The notes under the pieces are model-generated. The model searched no databases. It was not told the DNA's origin and saw only the letters and a list, made by a program, of their open reading frames with translations. This document shows positions 37,748-48,100 of a DNA stretch of 64,000 nucleotides, piece by piece. This DNA comes from a virus: positions 1 to 64,000 of the IMG/VR virus record IMGVR_UViG_3300042090_000199; one strand, written 5' to 3'. A program made the position numbers and the translations under genes. Numbering within the stretch: the first letter of the stretch is position 1; every line of letters starts with the position of its first letter.

Positions 37748-37816
37748 GTGAACTACAGTAGATACTGCCACAGATGTCGTAAGTACGTTACGCGATGGCC
37801 GCATTGGTGTAGATAA
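37748..37816 (+). CDS. Possible tiny Cys-rich peptide (22 aa)
   Basis: GTG 37748 opens a 22-codon frame with CHRC and a closing WC, resembling the zinc-type pairs of other early proteins. No separate ribosome site is visible, so it is tentative. It is the last possible rightward gene before the convergence hairpin. Confidence 0.35.
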   Translation: MNYSRYCHRCRKYVTRWPHWCR

Positions 37817-37817
37817 A

Positions 37818-37858
37818 GCCTGACCCTCCCTCGGGCGGACGGCGAGAGAGGGCCAGGC
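37818..37858 (-). terminator. Convergence terminator
   Basis: GCCTGACCCTC (37818-37828) pairs with GAGGGCCAGGC (37848-37858) with one mismatch. Read leftward, the stem is followed by TTTATC, so it would end the late transcript after the lysin gene. It may also slow rightward transcription. Confidence 0.6.
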
Positions 37859-37866
37859 GCCTAAGG

Positions 37867-38925
37867 CTAGGTCGTAACGAACTGGACCCAGCTAGACCAG
37901 ACATGGTCCGTAGTGTTTGCCGCCACCCTCCATCTGTAAGTCGTTCGAGGTGCCAACGCCGCTATCTGCGTTAGCGCCTTAACTGTCTCGTCGATCGACA
38001 GAACCCACCCGAAGCCTGACTTATCCCACTCGACCTGCAGGTGGTATCCTTCTGCTAGAGTCACTCCCGCGACTGGCTGCCACGAGAAGATAGCCTCAGA
38101 TGCCGTCGACCGAACGGTTTGCTTCAGACCTCCTGGAGCAGACGATGGCGTCGGAACGGGGACTGGATCGGGTGCAGAAGGCTCAAGAGCCTTCCAGGTT
38201 GCAGACCCGATGACGCCATCGACTGTCAGCTTCTTGAGCGTCTGAAATGCTTCAGTCGCCGCTAGTGTGCCTTCGCCGAAAAGACCGTCGACTACTAGCC
38301 TACCTGGATACCAGGTGTTCAGAGCCTCCTGAGCAGCCCTAACCGCCGGTCCTGAAGAACCTTGCGACACTAGGTTTCCTGCGACGCCTGACTGGTCCGC
38401 CAACCATGACGTCGAGAATACATCCAGGTCGTAGGATCCTCCGCCTCCTAGGTCACTGAACTGGATAGCGATGATTGGGAACGGACCGGACGCTGTGAGA
38501 ACTTCTACGACTGCCTGCGCGTCGGTTAGATTCCAGTTCGCGATCCATAGCCCGACACCACTCGTAACGCCTGCAGCTACAAGAGCGTTGACGACGTTCG
38601 AGACGTTACTCGCTGAGCAGTAGATAGCAGGTCTGCGCTGTCCTGGCCTCTTGTTCGTTGCGAATGCCGCCTGCATCGCGATAGCCCAAGGCCCGCAGTC
38701 TGCGTAGGTGGCTGCACCGCCCTCTACGTCTAGGATATCAGGGAACGGACTTTCGTCGACCGCGAGCCCAACCGCCTGAGCGATCAGGACGACTCCAGGG
38801 TTAGCGACTAGCTCTGCAGTGCTCCAAAGAATGTCTGGAGTTCCTGTGACGTAAGCACATCGCTGGCCTGGAGGTAGTGCTCCGTAGTCCGCTGATGTTG
38901 CATCGAACGCTGGTATAACACCCAT
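37867..38925 (-). CDS. Endolysin: DUF1906-like hydrolase, PG-binding, FN3 (352 aa)
   Basis: Residues 1-175 resemble the DUF1906/GH25-like glycoside hydrolase fold (FDAT near 7, DILDVEGG at 63-70, YCSASN, LWIANWN). Residues about 188-247 are a PG_binding_1 domain (GPAVRAAQEALN...VDGLFGEGTLAATEAFQ). Residues about 262-352 are an FN3 domain. It would cut the sugar backbone or bridges of host peptidoglycan at lysis. There is no signal peptide, so export depends on holin. It is the last gene of the late arm. Confidence 0.85.
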   Translation of the reverse strand: MGVIPAFDATSADYGALPPGQRCAYVTGTPDILWSTAELVANPGVVLIAQAVGLAVDESPFPDILDVEGGAATYADCGPWAIAMQAAFATNKRPGQRRPAIYCSASNVSNVVNALVAAGVTSGVGLWIANWNLTDAQAVVEVLTASGPFPIIAIQFSDLGGGGSYDLDVFSTSWLADQSGVAGNLVSQGSSGPAVRAAQEALNTWYPGRLVVDGLFGEGTLAATEAFQTLKKLTVDGVIGSATWKALEPSAPDPVPVPTPSSAPGGLKQTVRSTASEAIFSWQPVAGVTLAEGYHLQVEWDKSGFGWVLSIDETVKALTQIAALAPRTTYRWRVAANTTDHVWSSWVQFVTT

Positions 38926-38943
38926 AGTTGTCCGCCTTCCTGA

Positions 38944-39141
38944 TTAAGACGTCGGCGGATTGATAACCGTGGACGTCGGAGGCTTAGGCTGGTTCGGGAC
39001 GAGGTAAACGACGATCGCTGCGATCGCAGCCACGACTGTCGACGTCAGAGGCGAGTTGTGGCCGAAGGTCGTGACTCCTGTGGAGATCGCGCCGAGAACG
39101 GCTACGATGAACTTGCTGTACTGCCCGATGTTGCTGAACAT
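38944..39141 (-). CDS. Holin-like protein (65 aa)
   Basis: The 65-residue protein has two close hydrophobic segments (about 10-26 and 34-48) and a Pro-rich tail. It lies next to the lysin, as actinophage holins do. It probably forms the membrane pores that release the lysin. Ribosome site GAAGGAATAG precedes its ATG. Confidence 0.7.
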   Translation of the reverse strand: MFSNIGQYSKFIVAVLGAISTGVTTFGHNSPLTSTVVAAIAAIVVYLVPNQPKPPTSTVINPPTS

Positions 39142-39144
39142 GAT

Positions 39145-39564
39145 CTATTCCTTCCTTTGTACCGCCTGAGCCTTGTCATCAATAATTTGCTGTGCGACAT
39201 GCAGGCGATCTGCAATCTCCTGCTCCAATCGCGAGACCTTTACCTCCGCTCCTGCCATCGCTGCATACGTTTCAGGGCTAGTAACTATACCGTTCTCCTT
39301 TTGTATCGCAACTAGCTCCTGAATCTTGAGCAGGAGCGCTTTAGTCGCACTTAGATCCGACTCGATTGATGCTGTCAGAGTAGAGTTCACTAGCGAGTGA
39401 ATGAGATCCAGCTTGCTATTAGTGTCCGCACCCTGCTTACGGATACCTGTGACTTGTCTGAAGCCTATGATTGCTGCTAGGAGCAAGAGGACTGCTGTTA
39501 CGATACTGGCTATGGAAGTGACTATGCCGGCATCAGATGAAGCTGCCACTGAAATGCTAATCAC
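39145..39564 (-). CDS. Membrane protein with coiled coil, lysis cassette (139 aa)
   Basis: GTG 39564 overlaps the upstream stop by one base. One membrane helix (about 13-34) is followed by a long helical region with heptads (about 50-139). Its place between the DUF1003-like and holin-like genes suggests a lysis or spanin-like role; not proven. Confidence 0.68.
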   Translation of the reverse strand: MISISVAASSDAGIVTSIASIVTAVLLLLAAIIGFRQVTGIRKQGADTNSKLDLIHSLVNSTLTASIESDLSATKALLLKIQELVAIQKENGIVTSPETYAAMAGAEVKVSRLEQEIADRLHVAQQIIDDKAQAVQRKE

Positions 39565-40031
39565 TAACCATTACTCCTAGTCTGCAGTTGAGTTACCTGC
39601 GCTCGTAGCTCCTGAACTTCATCTAGGATAGCCTTAAGACCTCCTTCAGTATGTATATCCGTCCGATCGATAAGCACTTCAGTATCCTCGAAGGTCTTAG
39701 CAGCCCGCGCGTCGGATGCCTTCGACTGGCCATCCTGACCGACCATAATGATGGACAGCAGGACTAGCTGCAGGAAGAATGACGCCGTCCACTGGACCAT
39801 GCCATACAGTCCGCCCTGGATAGCCTGCGGCAGCGCGAGTAGGTCTAGAGCCGCGAAGACATAGGCACACCACATCGTGCCTACACCCTTAGTAATCTTC
39901 AAGGCTAGCCAGGCGTTGACCTTAGCGTACCAGGGCGCATCACTAGCAGCCCGCAGATGATCATGACCATGTAGATGTACTGCTAGGCCATGCTTCGTGT
40001 GCCCGAAGTGCGGCTTGTGGTCGTCCGCCAT
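39564..40031 (-). CDS. DUF1003-like membrane protein (155 aa)
   Basis: The His-rich start is followed by KVNAWLALKITKGVGTMWCAYVFAALDLLALPQAI and FFLQLVLLSIIMVGQ, the two-helix pattern of DUF1003-like proteins, with a coiled coil at the C-terminus. Actinophages often encode this protein next to the lysin. A holin or lysis-helper role is likely. Confidence 0.75.
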   Translation of the reverse strand: MADDHKPHFGHTKHGLAVHLHGHDHLRAASDAPWYAKVNAWLALKITKGVGTMWCAYVFAALDLLALPQAIQGGLYGMVQWTASFFLQLVLLSIIMVGQDGQSKASDARAAKTFEDTEVLIDRTDIHTEGGLKAILDEVQELRAQVTQLQTRSNG

Positions 40032-40043
40032 AGCCTTACCTCC

Positions 40044-40376
40044 TTACTGTACGAGACCCGCCCAAAGAGGTGCGAGTGCGGTATCGTAATTGTATGCACT
40101 CGGCTGCGTAGCCGTGCCGTAGTATAGCGCGGATACAGTATTAAACAGGCCAATCATGTATGCCGCGTAGGCGGCATCAGACTGGTTACCAGGAGCGTTT
40201 GAGTTAGCGTTGTTGTATCCTGCCGCCGTCAGGATCTGTACAGGCGTCCCGCCTGCGCCGTTGTTCACGAATGTGCTCAGGCGTCGGAGCTCCTCCATGA
40301 TATTCCGCAACGACGTAGCTAGAGTGGTCAGCGTCTGGTCGATCGTCAGGTTCGTTGCTTGCATGCCGACAGGCAT
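40044..40376 (-). CDS. Small structural-type protein (110 aa)
   Basis: The 110-residue product has a helical N-terminal half and a Tyr/Asn/Ala-rich C-terminal half. It lies between tail-tip and lysis genes, so it may be a virion accessory protein. No family is recognised. Confidence 0.65.
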   Translation of the reverse strand: MPVGMQATNLTIDQTLTTLATSLRNIMEELRRLSTFVNNGAGGTPVQILTAAGYNNANSNAPGNQSDAAYAAYMIGLFNTVSALYYGTATQPSAYNYDTALAPLWAGLVQ

Positions 40377-40384
40377 CTTACCTC

Positions 40385-40663
40385 CTATGAAGCGTGCTCC
40401 TCCGACGGCTCGTCGATCGACAAGTCGTCCTCATCATCACTGTACATATCAGCCGCAGACAACGCTGCGACTTGTTCCTTGAGCGAATCTAGTTCCTTCA
40501 CGCAACTCTGGAATGACTCAGCTAGAATACGCTCACGCTCACGGCCTTCCTCGATCGCCACTTCCAGGATCGCCTGCTGGATAATCGCGTCCGATATCTT
40601 GTCGCGCAGCTTCCGCACGAGCACGTCTGCATTGACCTGCACATTTGCCTGGTTGTCCGCCAT
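40385..40663 (-). CDS. Coiled-coil protein (92 aa)
   Basis: The 92-residue product is helical (residues 10-65, with KLRDKISDAIIQQAILEVAIEEG) and ends in an acidic tail (YSDDEDDLSIDEPSEEH). It may be a tail accessory or chaperone. No family is recognised. Confidence 0.65.
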   Translation of the reverse strand: MADNQANVQVNADVLVRKLRDKISDAIIQQAILEVAIEEGRERERILAESFQSCVKELDSLKEQVAALSAADMYSDDEDDLSIDEPSEEHAS

Positions 40664-40675
40664 ATCTGCCTGCTC

Positions 40676-42022
40676 CTAATCTAGTGGTACAATCACGTGC
40701 CAGAAGATCTCCTGTCCGGCCGTCTGAATACCAGTTATCTGCACGTTTCCTGTGGTATGGTCTATAAAGATCCATGGAGGATCGACGCTACTCGGGAAGG
40801 CTGCCCAGCCCGCTTCGCGGTTGCGGTCGTTCGGCGGAACGTATCCAGAAGGCAGTGTCATGCAGACACTGTTTCCGGTCACCCCGCCAGGGCCGACAAC
40901 ATCACCCTCAATCTCGACGGCGCCTGCAACGCCCCACGGTATACACCGATATCGAATACCGACACCACCGATCTTCGGAGAGGCGGCAGTCCAGGAATTA
41001 AGCAACGAAGCATTGTGCCAGGTCTCGGAGCCTGTAGGAGTCACTCCAGAAACAGTACCTGGTACTGTTCCGACGAGGGTATTACATGCATAGATGTTAA
41101 CTCCGGTACAGTCCAGCTGCATGTAATCATGATGTGTCTGGCCATCATCGACGAAAGTGAAGTGTAGTTTTGCGTAGAAGCCTGACGCATCGGACAGGAG
41201 TCCCATCTGGACCCAGTCTCGGTTTCCCACCTGTGACAGACTAGGTCCTGAGACGAATAGCTGTCCGGAACTGCTCGGGCTGAGCGCTCCGATGTTCGGC
41301 TGGTTCCCGAAGAATGACGTCGGAGACAACGGAAACACTAGGAGCGCCGGATTTCCAGGACCTCCAGCTGAGGGCACTAGAGCTACCTGCGGGGTGCTGC
41401 CTGAAGCGTTTCCAACATATAGGCCGGCGGGAATAGTGTTGCCAACAGAGTCGGTCGTCGTCACGTTAGATAGCGAAATAAATACATTGCCAAGCGTCGG
41501 GGCTGCAGTAGTGTAGGCTATGTAGTCCGCAAGCGGGTCTGTACTAAATGATAGGAACTCAGCCGCGCTAATCGTGGTGGCGTCAACGATGCCAGCTACA
41601 ACGATACCGGCTACTAGTAGGTTAGCAGAGATCGTGCCGGCTGCAATCGATGGTGTACCAAACTGGTACAGGTCGAATTCGGACGTACCCGCGTTATACA
41701 CCTTCATAACGGGGTAGCCACTGCTCGTGTCGAACCAGAACGTCCCGTTCGGAGGAGACACCGGAGGAGTTGGTCCGATGAATACCTGCGTGCCACCTTC
41801 GGTGAGGACTACGTCGCCGTTGACCTCACCGCTACCGTCGGCATTGAGGATCCAACCCGCAGTGCCAGGACTATAGGTGCTGGACTGAATAGATGTTCTA
41901 TTCAGCGTCGTACCAATAGCCACAGGATCATTAATGATGTTCTCAACATTGAGCATCCGACGCCGCAAGTCAGCTATCGTGCTCATAAGCCGACGATCTA
42001 GTGGAACAGGATGATCGGTCAT
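40676..42022 (-). CDS. Minor tail protein, probable receptor-binding (448 aa)
   Basis: After an N-terminal helical attachment segment (MSTIADLRRRMLNVENII), the protein is Gly/Thr/Ser-rich and beta-like, with NGTFWFDTSSGYPVMKVYN typical of phage fibre proteins. It lies last in the tail-tip cluster, where host-recognition proteins are usual. It overlaps the upstream gene by four bases. Confidence 0.72.
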   Translation of the reverse strand: MTDHPVPLDRRLMSTIADLRRRMLNVENIINDPVAIGTTLNRTSIQSSTYSPGTAGWILNADGSGEVNGDVVLTEGGTQVFIGPTPPVSPPNGTFWFDTSSGYPVMKVYNAGTSEFDLYQFGTPSIAAGTISANLLVAGIVVAGIVDATTISAAEFLSFSTDPLADYIAYTTAAPTLGNVFISLSNVTTTDSVGNTIPAGLYVGNASGSTPQVALVPSAGGPGNPALLVFPLSPTSFFGNQPNIGALSPSSSGQLFVSGPSLSQVGNRDWVQMGLLSDASGFYAKLHFTFVDDGQTHHDYMQLDCTGVNIYACNTLVGTVPGTVSGVTPTGSETWHNASLLNSWTAASPKIGGVGIRYRCIPWGVAGAVEIEGDVVGPGGVTGNSVCMTLPSGYVPPNDRNREAGWAAFPSSVDPPWIFIDHTTGNVQITGIQTAGQEIFWHVIVPLD

Positions 42023-43176
42023 GTCAACGGTCCTTCCACTAGTGCACCTAGCTGCCAGCTTGTCTGCTCAGCTTGGTCCCCTGTTGGGAAGTTCAAGGTC
42101 CAACCTGTCATCTGAAACAGCTGTGTTATTCCAGGCACACCGTTAGGGCCTGCAGGATGCAAATCTGACGTCCCGATGAAGTACATCTCATCGCCGAGAA
42201 GCGTATCCTTAATCGCCGGATATTGACCTGCTCCTGCCAAGACAATCGGTGTCAGATTGCCTAGAATTGACGTCGAATACATAGACCCGATAGTGTAATT
42301 AATAATCTGCGCTTCGCTAGTAACGGTACCGTTATACGAACCGCTATTTTCCAACAACGGAAAGCCTTGTATCATCTCAGGCTCGGCAATACCAACAATA
42401 ACGAAGGCCTCTGTAGTGCCAGTCCCTGTCACAGTGAACTTATTAGCAGGATCAGTAGGCGTCCATTGCCATCCATAATCCTGCATATGTTCGCTAGGTA
42501 CTATCAATTGGAAGCCTGTCTGGTCATAAGTACGACCCATCTGTGGCAGTCCTAGTTGCGCAACCGTGTATAGGGACCCGCCGTCCGTCATTGCGGGAGC
42601 CAAGGTATATTCCATCAGATACGTCGTAACAAGGTCGCTCCAGGCGTCATAGATCTTCTTTCGCGAGGCTGACTCAGTCACGGACCCTAGGACGCCTGAG
42701 TACTCTACCGTATCAACAATGCCTGCTTGGTTCTGGAACTGACCACTGCCTGCTATGTTACCGTTCGGCTGCTTTGAGACCGCATATAGCAATTCCTGTC
42801 GAAAGATCTCGAAGATGTCCATGTTGTCATACTCTAGATCGTCGCTGATCTCACGGTGCTTAAAGAACTCCTCCATAGTGGCGCCTTGCAGAGGCAAGTT
42901 CCCACCGGACAGACTTGTGTGCGGCCAACCCGTGATCGGCCCATTCCAAATCGGATGACCATCCTGTAGAACCCACAAAATGCTCTTCCACGGAATCAAC
43001 GCATTCGTCCAGATGGCACGTTGCATGGCCGTTGCATTCTGCGGGAACGTCAAAGTGCCACTGAAAGATCCGACCGCATTGATCTGCCTCGAACAAGTCT
43101 GCCCTACGATAGGCAGACTATCGCACATCATCCGACCAGTAACTGTGTCAGTCGAGACGAACCGATACGTAGACAT
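42019..43176 (-). CDS. Minor tail (hub-like) protein (385 aa)
   Basis: The segments SILWVLQDGHPIWNGPITGWPHT (about 64-86) and the following HREISDDLEYDNMDIFEI resemble the DUF5047/gp27-like hub family of actinophage minor tail proteins. It probably forms the tail hub between Dit and fibres. Coupled to both neighbours. Confidence 0.75.
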   Translation of the reverse strand: MSTYRFVSTDTVTGRMMCDSLPIVGQTCSRQINAVGSFSGTLTFPQNATAMQRAIWTNALIPWKSILWVLQDGHPIWNGPITGWPHTSLSGGNLPLQGATMEEFFKHREISDDLEYDNMDIFEIFRQELLYAVSKQPNGNIAGSGQFQNQAGIVDTVEYSGVLGSVTESASRKKIYDAWSDLVTTYLMEYTLAPAMTDGGSLYTVAQLGLPQMGRTYDQTGFQLIVPSEHMQDYGWQWTPTDPANKFTVTGTGTTEAFVIVGIAEPEMIQGFPLLENSGSYNGTVTSEAQIINYTIGSMYSTSILGNLTPIVLAGAGQYPAIKDTLLGDEMYFIGTSDLHPAGPNGVPGITQLFQMTGWTLNFPTGDQAEQTSWQLGALVEGPLT

Positions 43177-44264
43177 TACTGCATCACCGGCTCCACCCGC
43201 ATGTATGCGTGCTGTCCTGAACCTGCGACGACACTGACAGTCTCAGACACAGACTGCTGATTAGCTAGTGCTCGCCATGTAATCGTATGCGCTGCAGCTG
43301 ATGGAGTGTCACCAGCACCTGCTGACGTCGTGTAGATACTAGTGTTGCCTGCGACTGGATAGGTCTGACTAGTAGTCCCGATGAGGATCTCGAGCAGGTC
43401 AATCTGGGTGCTGTCCAGGAAGATCCCGAACTGTACTAGCGTCGGCGTCGGCGTAGCCATAGACATGCCTGCCCAGTGTGTCGTGATTCTGAGATCAGTA
43501 GCGCCATCAGTCGTGACTGAGGCAGACATCGACTGGGAGCCGAACACGATCGTCGACAAGGCGCCTGAACCTCCGACAACTCCTGTCAGACTAGCTGCTG
43601 CGCTACCAACAACATGCGCAGGCACGAACGGCATCGCCCTAAACGGCTTCGCCCCAGTAGCCGTTAGCATGAAGTAACGGTTATTGGTAACATCGAAGCC
43701 TAGCGTCCCCGTGTCGCCAGGCTGTAGAGAAGCCATGTTCGGGCAGACAATGACTCCGCCAGCCTCAGCAGTCCAGATTCGCTCATCGGTGATATTACCC
43801 TGATTGATCGTTACGACACTAGAACCGACGAAGACCTGTGCAAGAGCGATCGAGTTGGTCGGCAATGCCGGCGCTGAAGGGCTGGTCGCAGGCGTGCCTG
43901 CTATGATCTGAACTTCAGAGAACGAGCTAGAGTTGCCATTGTCTACGACCGTAGCGCAGACCAGGTCGATGCGCGAATTCGGACTCGAAGGCGCAGTCGA
44001 GACAGTCAGCGACGCTGCTGTAGGGTTGAACACTCTATACTGGCCGCTACCACTGCCGTTCGGGATGATCGCGGTTCCAGGGCTGACCTGAATAGTCATG
44101 CCACTGAACGCTAGTACCGCCATATCTCCAACGCCGGTTGCTAGGACCCCTCCTAGAGTCTGCGCACCGTAAGTAGTGGAATCAATATCCGCACGCCCGA
44201 TGCTATCTGACCATGTCGACCCAGCCAGCCACGGGCAATATCCTAGGTTCACACTGCTCGGCAT
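43176..44264 (-). CDS. Minor tail protein (362 aa)
   Basis: The N-terminus (SVNLGYCPWLAGSTWSDSIG) and RVFNPTAASLTVSTAPSSPNSRIDLVCA match the tail-tip domain found in many actinophage minor tail proteins that self-assemble near the hub. The C-terminal half (about 220-362) is a beta-rich, jelly-roll-like domain. It overlaps the next gene by one base. Confidence 0.72.
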   Translation of the reverse strand: MPSSVNLGYCPWLAGSTWSDSIGRADIDSTTYGAQTLGGVLATGVGDMAVLAFSGMTIQVSPGTAIIPNGSGSGQYRVFNPTAASLTVSTAPSSPNSRIDLVCATVVDNGNSSSFSEVQIIAGTPATSPSAPALPTNSIALAQVFVGSSVVTINQGNITDERIWTAEAGGVIVCPNMASLQPGDTGTLGFDVTNNRYFMLTATGAKPFRAMPFVPAHVVGSAAASLTGVVGGSGALSTIVFGSQSMSASVTTDGATDLRITTHWAGMSMATPTPTLVQFGIFLDSTQIDLLEILIGTTSQTYPVAGNTSIYTTSAGAGDTPSAAAHTITWRALANQQSVSETVSVVAGSGQHAYMRVEPVMQ

Positions 44265-44276
44265 AGCTACACCTCC

Positions 44277-45182
44277 CTAGATCCATGCCGCCTGATAAGC
44301 TGCGACTAGTTGCCCGCCAGCTGCACCTGCTATTGAAGAAACGATAACCGTATTAAATCCTGGATTGATAGTAAACCAACTTGAGCTCACATCTGCAGGT
44401 ACGTAGACGCCGTTCAAGAAAGACTGCTTAGCATCGAAGTCGATAACCATGCGGTCACCGGTCTGCAATGTGACTAGCTGATTCCACCAAGTAACAGTCT
44501 GTCCGGTCTGAACCAGCGTGATTGCAGGCCCCTTGAGCGGCCCCCAGATCGTCATCTCTGGAAACGATGGAAAGTTCCCAGGATCCATAAACTGAATCGA
44601 TCCCGGGACTACACCATTGTTCAGTGTGAAAGGAACGGTCACTGGTATCGTGATCGGGGACGCTGCGGAGGAACTAGCCGATCCAGAAGCGTAAATCGTT
44701 TGGGAGTACTTCCGCGGGTCTGGCGCGACCAGCAGAATTGAGAACACGACTTCACACAGATTGTCGTACTGCTCAGTAATCTTGCCAGAACGCCTAACGT
44801 ACGCAACCTTCGGAATCGGCTCATTGTAGTTAAACGCGCATAGGTCGTTAACCGGAATAACCTGTCCCAAGATCGACCTAGCAAGGTCCCGCGTAGCCTG
44901 GTCTGGAGCCGACGCGCGTAGCGTCAGCGTCATCATGCGAGGTCCGAAGAACTGCGCTGCTGGATACGCGCCGTGATCAGCAGCTTTCTGGATGACCTGA
45001 CCGACGACGTCTGGCCCGTCCCAGCCCTCCAGCTTCTCGATGATCCATGCAATACCGTTCGTATCTGGGCCCGCACCCATATTGAGTACCATTGGCGTAG
45101 TCATGTACGGCGCCTGATACGAGAACGACCCTGTCCAGAGACCTGTGTCCTGCGATATCGTGCCCGAGCCAGTATAAGTCAT
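44277..45182 (-). CDS. Distal tail protein (Dit-like) (301 aa)
   Basis: The gene directly after the tape measure usually encodes Dit. The sequence has RMMTLTLRASAPDQATRDLARSILGQ and FSILLVAPDPRKYS, a pattern typical of siphovirus distal tail proteins with an SHS-type N-domain and a beta-sandwich end. It would form the ring joining tail tube to tip. It overlaps the tape measure stop by four bases. Confidence 0.78.
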   Translation of the reverse strand: MTYTGSGTISQDTGLWTGSFSYQAPYMTTPMVLNMGAGPDTNGIAWIIEKLEGWDGPDVVGQVIQKAADHGAYPAAQFFGPRMMTLTLRASAPDQATRDLARSILGQVIPVNDLCAFNYNEPIPKVAYVRRSGKITEQYDNLCEVVFSILLVAPDPRKYSQTIYASGSASSSAASPITIPVTVPFTLNNGVVPGSIQFMDPGNFPSFPEMTIWGPLKGPAITLVQTGQTVTWWNQLVTLQTGDRMVIDFDAKQSFLNGVYVPADVSSSWFTINPGFNTVIVSSIAGAAGGQLVAAYQAAWI

Positions 45183-48100
45183 GGGGCCACCGCCAATGCC
45201 AACGCCATGTCGCGCATCTGCTGCGCCTTCATCTCCGTAGTCGGGTACTGCGTACCGAAGTACTGGAAGTATTGATGAACTGGCTGCTTACTACCCTGAG
45301 CTGTCGGCCTGATATCAACCCCGCCGCCCGGACGTGCGCTAGCAATCTCGGTCCCCGACTCGCCTACGTAGCCCCACCGTCCCGGAGGAAGGAAGCCGCC
45401 TGCAGCATATCCATGTCCCGAGCCGATACCTGCGCCACTAGCGTTCTGCAGTGTAGGTCCATAGACATGTGCAGCATAATTAAGCGCAGCTGCAACGTTC
45501 GCCAACGGGTCATAGATGTTCATGCTCGTACCCGGAACATGGTACGCCAAAAACGTCGCCATGATCGTCTGCATCAGTCCGCGTGAAGGGTCACCCTCCT
45601 GTGCATTAATGTCCGTCAGGTTGATCGCGTTCGGATTACCTCCGGACTCAGTCTGCATCTGGAACAGTACCTTGTTCTCCAATGCTGATGCCAAATGCAG
45701 CATAGCCAAAGCCTGCAGAACAATAGGTGCCCACTGTGTAACACCTGAGCCAAGATTCATGGTCGCCGCAGCTGCGGCCACCTTCGCCGCCATGTCCGCA
45801 ATCATCTTCTGGGCTGAGCTACCCTCTGTACTCTGGCCAGCCTGGGTCATAGCAGTACCCATGAAGTCCTGTCCCACACCTGACAGAACACCGTAAGGCC
45901 CGACTAGGCCGCCAGTCGCAAATCCTGGCAGCTTACCCTTCAAGTGGTCAACGCTACCTGACGCCACCATGTCTGCCGGAACGACTAGTTCCCCAGGCAT
46001 CAACACGCCGAGCACACTGTCCCTGCCTGGCGTACCGCCCTTGATGAGACCGCCCGCGGCGTGAAACTCGAGGTATCCAGTAGCTGCATTCTTGATGTTC
46101 TGCTCTGCAAACGTGATCGTGCCTGTGCCGGAACCGACAACTGTAATCGGCAGGTTCTTGCCGTGCATGCTGTTGATCTCATTCTGCAACCCTGGCAGGT
46201 ACGTCTTCCACAGGTCATCTGCTTGAGTTTTCGTCAGACCTAGACCCTGCTCCGCATAATTCTCGAATGCCCGCTGCGCTGCTGGCAGATTATTGTTCGC
46301 CTGAATCGTCAGCTGGGTCATAACGTCGATCGCAGCTTGACGGAAGTCCTTATTACTCGTCGTGCCCTTTTCGATGTCCGTCGTGAAGGTGTTCCAGGCC
46401 TGCTGTCCACCTTGCGCCTGCCAAATAGCTACAGCCTGCATGCTCTTTAGGGACGCATTCAGCGCATCAGTAAGTCCTCCAGCCTTGACTGTTGACTGTC
46501 CGATAATCCCATTCATATTGGACAGCGATGTTGCATTCGTCCCAACCCATTGGTTCAAGGTCTTAAGTGAGACCGTACCAGGACCTAGGGCGTTGTTAAT
46601 CAGGTCGACCATCGTAGAACGAGCCGCAGTATTGCTGCCAGCATACTGCAGCATCTGCTCCGTCATCGTAGCGGTAACCTTAGTCAGGTCCCCTTGCGAA
46701 ATACTCTGTGACATGAGCGCGCTGACCACGTTCTGAGCTGCACTAATCTGTCCGTAGAAAGCTTGGTTCAGTGTATAGCTCGCCTGCGACGTGCCAGCTA
46801 TGGCGGCACCTGCCGTGGACACGCTAGATTTCAATCCATCGAACGTATGGCTAGTCGATCCCGTCGCCTGCTCTGCGGCGCTCAAGTTAGTCGTCATCGA
46901 TGCCATGTTCAGCTCAAAGGTATCGAATGTAGACTGGCCTCCCGTGATCACATTCATCAAGTCGGTTTCCGCACCGGTAATCTTCTTGATCGCAGGGACC
47001 GTTTCCTGCATATACAGGTTCGTCAACGCATTCTGAGCAGCCGCGGCCTGCCCACCCTGATATCCAGCTAGCTGCTCGGTAGCTGTTGTCAAAGCCTTAA
47101 TCTGTGTGACCTGATTCGCGAACGCAGCGGCGCTCTCAGTGGCGATCGCGCCAGCCTTAACGCCCATCGCGTTCAGGTCGGACAACGAGGCGGTCTGACT
47201 ACCAGTAATCTGGTCCAGTGTAGCCATCCGCGAAGTCAAAGTTTGCTGCTGATCACCGAACGCCTTAACATTCGACGTTAGGCCTTGCCATGCAGGGTTC
47301 AGCTCCGTCACTGTCGACGTAAGTCCATGCATCCCCGAAGTCGTTACCTTGATATATTCAGGCGTTTGAGACAGCTGATCATTGGTCTGCTTAATACCTT
47401 GTGCCAAGATAGTCTGAGCCTGTACAAACGTAGTCGCCGCATTAAGCTGCTGCTCCACAGAATTGTAAGCGTCCTGCGCAGCTGTCTTAACACTACTTAG
47501 CCATACACCTAGCGCGACGAGCGCGCCTATCGCGACAGCTGCCCAGACAAAGGGATTAACGGCTCCCAACGCAGCCATGATGCCCTCTAGCGCAGCGCTA
47601 GCCGCGGCTGCTATACCCTCCGCACCGGCCACAGCTATCAGCGACGACACATACAGTGCGACAGCCCCAGCGGCATTCATGGCCCAGCCGCCTACGGCTA
47701 GCAGCGGCCCTTGCAAGGACATAATCGCAGTCACTGCGAGCCCGCCCCACAGGACTGCACCGTGGAACCACAAACCGATGTTCAAGAGTCCTTGCACAAT
47801 CGAGTTGCCAGTAATAGCCTCGAGCGCCCCAGTTACGTCCTGTAGAGCTCCGAACAACATCTGTGCATAGCCTGGCAACGTGTGCAGGATATTACCGAAG
47901 ATACCAAATACGTTCCCGATGATATTACCGAGTGTTTGTAGGTCCTGAACTCCCTTACCGACGAGCCCGTCTAGCCCATTGCCTCCGAGGGCGTTCTCTA
48001 TACGCGCCCCAAGATTATCCATGACGCGGCCTGCACCGGTAGCCAATGTAGTGAACACACTAGCGTGGTTGTTAATAATACCCAAGGCCTCGCCAAACAG

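Noticed and set aside
37748-37816. Second zinc-ribbon gene at full confidence
   Set aside because: Only 22 codons with no ribosome site; kept as a tentative feature only.
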